A stretch of 17,958 nucleotides of DNA. It comes from Candidatus Heimdallarchaeota archaeon AB_125. Its GTDB lineage: Archaea > Asgardarchaeota > Heimdallarchaeia > Heimdallarchaeales > Heimdallarchaeaceae. Below the pieces are notes generated by a model. It had not been told where the DNA came from. It was given only the letters and a program-made list of their open reading frames with translations, and ran no database searches. The translations under genes were made by a program, and so were the position numbers. Shown in pieces: positions 16,901 through 17,958 of this stretch; the first letter of the stretch is position 1; the number at the start of each line of letters is the position of its first letter. The stretch is from NCBI GenBank assembly GCA_001940755.1, contig MEHH01000023.1, forward strand, positions 1-17,958. Direction: 5' to 3'.

Positions 16901-17958
16901 TTGGCAAATCTAAGGTTCATAGAAATTGAATCAGCAGATTACAACAAACTAAAGCGTTCAGGTATATTTACAATATCTGATTTATTAGTAGTTTCACCAA
17001 AAACAATCGCAACTCAGACAAAAATGAGCATCTCTAAAATTACAAATCTAATTGATTCAATCATCTTTGAGGAATTAAAACGGAAAGTAGATGCTGCAGT
17101 AATCTCTGTTGACCGAGAGTTCTTCTTATTATCTAATGCAGATAAGAATTTCTTGAAATCGATAGGAATCTATAGTATATCAGATCTTAATGAATATTCA
17201 TCTTATTCTTGGTTAATCAATGAAAACAAACTCAAGAAAATTAATAACAAGATTGAAACAATTTTGGAAACATCAATTCTCTATTACCCAAGTGTAAATC
17301 AATTAACATTTACAGAGATTGAAAGATTATATTACGATAAAGGAATATTCAGTCTCCAAGGTCTTCTTAGTTCAGTTGAAGAATCAGAAAATAAGAAAAT
17401 AATAGCATTTCTTAAGGAATTCTCATTCTTAGACAAACAATTAGACTCAGAGTATATTACAGCAGAACAGCTCTTTTCAGAAGCTGAAATAACCACTCTT
17501 TCCAAATCTATTCCTAAGAAGAAAGTTCAACAATTGAATGATTTTGTTTCAGAATTATACAAAAACTATGAGAAAATCTCTGAACCAAGCAAAAAGATTC
17601 TCAGAACGTTAAAACATCCTATTTCTGCACTATCAAAGCTAAACACAAACGATATTAATACTCTTAATATGGCTAATTGCTATTTAATTTTAGATATCTT
17701 ATTAAAACCACAAAACTATTGGAAAGAATTTTCTGCAGTAGGGACCAGTTCAAAGGTTCTCAATTTACTTTCAACGATAACATTAAGCAAAATTAAGAGT
17801 GAAATAAGAAAACGTCCTGATATATCCTCACTAGGATTGTTTGATGAAGAAACTATAAGAGAAATAAGTGCTCATTATCAAACAGTAGATGAAATTCTAT
17901 ATGCCATAGAATCAGATGCTTATGAGGTTTCAAGGACGTTAATTAACAAGGTACAAAG
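7955..17958 (+). CDS. top6B: Giant topoisomerase VI B subunit with about 2800-residue repeat extension, open at right edge
   Basis: GTG 7955 opens 3334 complete codons with no stop to the window end. Residues 1-535 are a full topoisomerase VI B subunit, the ATPase and strand-passage control half of the heterotetramer that transports one DNA duplex through another. FFNENRAIAGF (15-25) is the N-terminal strap. RELVENGLDA (37-46) is the GHKL N-box with Glu38 (general base) and Asn42 (Mg). DNGIGVP (93-99) is the G1 box, and TRGRFGLGAKM (121-131) the G2 box. The H2TH domain lies at about 281-345. The transducer (about 350-535) has SPLGA, YSGHPF (385-390), YANRIPL and STKIPF (466-471), with Lys468 the likely gamma-phosphate lysine, then a very basic helix (about 505-515). 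All catalytic motifs look intact. From about 587 to the edge, diverged ~60-residue helical repeats follow (see the repeat entry). Family members usually have 500-650 residues. Codon use and composition look uniform, with no frameshift. The A subunit gene is not seen. Confidence 0.93.
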   Translation, partial: MSETSVTKKMSAAAFFNENRAIAGFGNSMRAVFTSIRELVENGLDAAEKRGINPNIAIELRKLSSREINELLDVKQYKKLEKHLDFLQLTCTDNGIGVPGHLIAELFGRVLTGTKYGIIQTRGRFGLGAKMCLLYSMSSVDLPAKIRSRYFMDDITHEMHLMINLEKNEPIIMEQHEYLPGDAEYLEEPGTEISITFTGAWNLAKNSVREYFRQLAIITPYSSFQVQVPGDKEGEFEDFIFESVVDDMPPPPQVVKIHPYGCDITQFKAEIGSNTSKTLKAFLTEHFMGVSEEVAEDFFQLLEIDPSKHPNELTSKEIRRIVHEGFVKAYQEAKDVKRKRDRIFQFDPPKGDALSPLGAGRLKRGLEKELNPKFAEAISRPPKAYSGHPFIVEAAIGYGGGVTEASQQRGTNVQDNKIIYRYANRIPLIFGAGNDVISHVVSSIKWNEYGLTRQSDPLAITVSVVSTKIPFPETSKEYISIVPEIEEEVRLALQQLGRRLKTFLGRAKRRRREHARLSRFVKSAPVIVENLSQIIEDEGIEMADFRFEKNRIASALAHGSSKKAKLFMPVGNRLFGLNIWCPTATQNILKNKNIKTVSDFLLTLSKELALILSLDEKSIYNIKLRTIYELDKEGLSPKFDSKIFVSRAVEKRFDKSDISLKDALNRRWIQNSYHYLATEFSKLGTVTGLLEKLFESKKDNFLNQLLLQNRKNDGSKKYPKNKHPIDSLTAKGQLKIEHLFPSFSEFKKKSDGILASDLTVEEFIYQTHLPNQINYQQEITSILIDYLKDVFTRMVEKFPTFKTTTITKMTPDWTDGYTKNAFHRRKIRTIESFINTSTDDLVQVKEMERTLYSLFLDLLVKQSPSINLTAFDFTEIDSLSSTGTSVIKSLSTKGVKTLAQLMIFPALEIQEKKLVDLAKFLMDETKYKILLSLQLAGKDHDTSHIKIIPGNVETELHRNHIFSSSTFLAHSSPQLRKMGLRKRDIDQIKKAVGTPLPNWLGEQELLKECGVIVLEELLFNSAESYTLSAEKKKKYSAIANLLRTPIIFSFPQLRRSSYLLKEVGINCLGRFLIWSDEELADILGLQKDEIREMKNSVSTADMDVNRKALSKPLSQLNSLFPRLVAYFGGTNETLQDLFYLYPSEKVKISQGIWKKIETLSDLSKLEIIELAQLFSKKPKQLELAKEALLRLNARNIITIRQFLDLIPEIIESELNNASHRKVILELYHMIKNRDFEETNDFNKQILLISEYDEFERALSLPVSRIGNLALHEYEDLRIKGIIAIHQIFEYSTKELGEILNKSEEEINRIFKEFKLEQKGTSFFVKAERNKLKSLISFEYEESERFSEHEIESLILAGYDSVDKIFFLTHPLTFSASIVHWNVIDKFRKLLRSPLTLVAWEKSVKKKIKDEETEEIKEITERKISTLSTEQLNILRNNGISRIVDLLIVQQANLETILNISPSEASLMQRNLRISDTGTDLSELDIFKPHVIDVLEEFNIVTIEDLYFSTSKREWRIHKTLPWNIVESFKQVLNLPLRYISDMLDKELIDTLKKVEITTLLGFMLISPENLMQKTGIPDERFENIKRGLAISDILGTFTIPVYYLPNLTFEHTEILRENKIPTIADFILTTNQKLSKLLNIDSKELAKVKESLSAQTIQASYEDRGIFAAETKLFDRLEQRQLSRDSIIQFERFQTLQELFYVVEEEFYVLNPELWSKVSAVKKVLELPLRIFTEISEYSLEVWEQNNIKNVYQLLFLPDEEITDPVLYRSISTYSSKMLEMRAFHYFAKLPSSVYNSSFFKNIVQDFESKTLSDVVTDPKVISNLLSKDKQSLTDNFNLTLIRALLELPLRITPFFNRIKKIRRDEYKNTKIGDVFEIDLVEHSALAPFYSKLQEVDSFNNMVADLAVPISSMGLPRELALKLSKSSINTLIDFFSTPVKTIAEITGLPQRYIKEIQDSLDYSLIQSFKKAQTHSLVASELITDQQIESLKKIGISDVESLYYSAETQNISSIIPVENYAKVKEILSGSIRFIGFLASDEIKRLEFYNINSVIDLALLDKKELFHITQNPIYKEFHALDILSLDEVAEKRAETALSLDLLPSIEEDYLEKIKQLGINSIQDFNSRMSELRDSHPHLVKLDVFRDVQLYLSSVAFLDLNNQQVQKLVYSGVGDILSFITEDVSTIAIILDMDEAEVRKYLDKINSENLLKVIEKKGVKLTEFPVLSKSTVNYLLKSDKDLVQDIYSQYYQAFTIANVSDDVLRDFLNSCNVSIYRIKELSPESKLKLSQMSILRVIDFLCANDTELKNALGGKISKEINAIRRGNFTLIRGTQLLLNEPILNILRDLYFEPSKKTVEDLFGFVPEHLLQFTETERIEKITNISFVEQLVSFLSLSTLSLSYFDLRTKTVLWDIGIRHVIELISTNLQLLESVPKDVIRSVREFQRNFNLSVRMSETFSPYIDQQLSLPKEIQGKFKNYGLTTALFLFDFMHHPLFELTTKEQKLLKTATSNMFKPIAWLVNNPEFKLEELSIFRDNKANNIISALLMLEDDKKSSETRIFTDKFYSKFKDIINTSIFKIQPPATYLTLAELNLIKDQKLLKKLKSAKILYLDELLALDSNIIENQSVFEELRPILLSLKNFSVASIDGLSISNVRDLKKQGIRSVFQFLALPTSYLSQVMKTEDRKAREIKLNIDLEVLETNARLVGLDIQLIGKLTEKIKKVLTDHGCVSLTQAAHLEINDLPLTDEEKSSVRELASILQTPITLIGKVLKLGRKNIENLITKRLFTYTDLLEIPQEKWPSSLKKLITKQQDDPTYLIKQLYGIQKFGMPISELGLTKSVTTSMTQAGLSTVDHLLYVPDTYLTTKGKIKLTDLLELRERLGRSVSVLPSLTNETIEYCLSNNYQIIEDLLIYFKDHPKKIRVEIIPSLSAIKTLTEVGFTDSTSETEQDLQKRGHYSYTSLLTSANFKDDEELFSKFAPYLLANLRFIEIESADYNKLKRSGIFTISDLLVVSPKTIATQTKMSISKITNLIDSIIFEELKRKVDAAVISVDREFFLLSNADKNFLKSIGIYSISDLNEYSSYSWLINENKLKKINNKIETILETSILYYPSVNQLTFTEIERLYYDKGIFSLQGLLSSVEESENKKIIAFLKEFSFLDKQLDSEYITAEQLFSEAEITTLSKSIPKKKVQQLNDFVSELYKNYEKISEPSKKILRTLKHPISALSKLNTNDINTLNMANCYLILDILLKPQNYWKEFSAVGTSSKVLNLLSTITLSKIKSEIRKRPDISSLGLFDEETIREISAHYQTVDEILYAIESDAYEVSRTLINKVQ
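9713..17956 (+). repeat. Protein-level array of HhH/alpha-CTD-like repeats in the topoisomerase VI B extension
   Basis: Residues 587-3334 contain at least 28 recognisable units following L-x(2-3)-G-I-x-[ST]-[IV]-x-[DE]-[LF]-[LFY], then a helix ending L-x-x-I-L-x-[IL]-x(4)-[IV]-x-x-[IM]-K. Clear examples start near residues 587, 1061, 1270, 1430, 1490, 1547, 1611, 1919, 1986, 2040, 2107, 2161, 2652, 2839, 2995 and 3063. In dense runs the period is about 54-68 residues. A second sub-motif, L-L-x-x-P-[LI]-x-x-[IL], joins several units (near residues 1042, 1389, 1531, 1724, 1845 and 2758). The pattern resembles RNA polymerase alpha-CTD (IRTIGELV...) and DUF4332/HhH-type folds, but the GxG hairpin that normally grips DNA backbone is mostly missing. 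No near-identical DNA-level repeats were seen, so the array is old or fast-diverging. The last residues before the edge still fit the pattern. Confidence 0.7.

Noticed and set aside
9713..17958. DNA-level tandem repeat, CRISPR-like array or phage/transposon insertion
   Set aside because: The repeats are only at protein level with low identity. There are no spacers, direct repeats, terminal inverted repeats or recombinase genes.

Overview
AT-rich window that reads as archaeal chromosome. The evidence is an archaeal-type DNA topoisomerase VI B subunit, an FtsZ/tubulin-superfamily GTPase, a zinc-ribbon protein, TATA-like boxes at leaderless-transcript distance, and T-tract termination signals. 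An Asgard (Promethearchaeota-like) origin is my best guess. It rests on a CD36-like ectodomain protein and on topoisomerase VI B motifs that resemble the plant enzyme. No ribosomal or tRNA marker is present to settle it.

Layout. 1-3050 lies on the minus strand. It holds a zinc-ribbon protein whose C-terminus runs off the left edge, a divergent FtsZ/tubulin-like GTPase, and upstream of that a polytopic membrane protein whose stop codon directly abuts the GTPase start. A 54-bp divergent intergenic region separates this block from pyruvate kinase on the plus strand (3105-4529, TTG start). A 238-bp intergenic region follows, with a T-rich stretch and a good TATA/ribosome-binding-site pair. Next is a 1008-residue membrane-anchored surface protein (4768-7794). 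I read it as a CD36/SR-B/LIMP-2-type ectodomain with a seven-bladed LVIVD-like beta-propeller inserted in the middle.

From 7955 to the right edge (10,004 nt) the plus strand is a single open reading frame without a stop. I checked it codon by codon: 3334 complete codons, still open at the end. Its first ~535 residues are a complete topoisomerase VI B subunit (GHKL ATPase, H2TH domain, transducer). The remaining ~2800 residues are a long array of diverged ~55-65-residue helical repeats resembling helix-hairpin-helix / RNA polymerase alpha-CTD-like units. A type IIB topoisomerase ATPase subunit normally ends at about 500-650 residues, so this giant fusion is the outstanding feature of the window. 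The topoisomerase VI A (Spo11-like) partner is not in the window.

Functionally the genes are mixed: an FtsZ-like/membrane-protein pair that probably acts together at the membrane, a housekeeping glycolytic gene, a large extracellular receptor-like protein, and a DNA topology or chromosome-organising giant. I saw no mobile element, CRISPR array, tRNA or rRNA.
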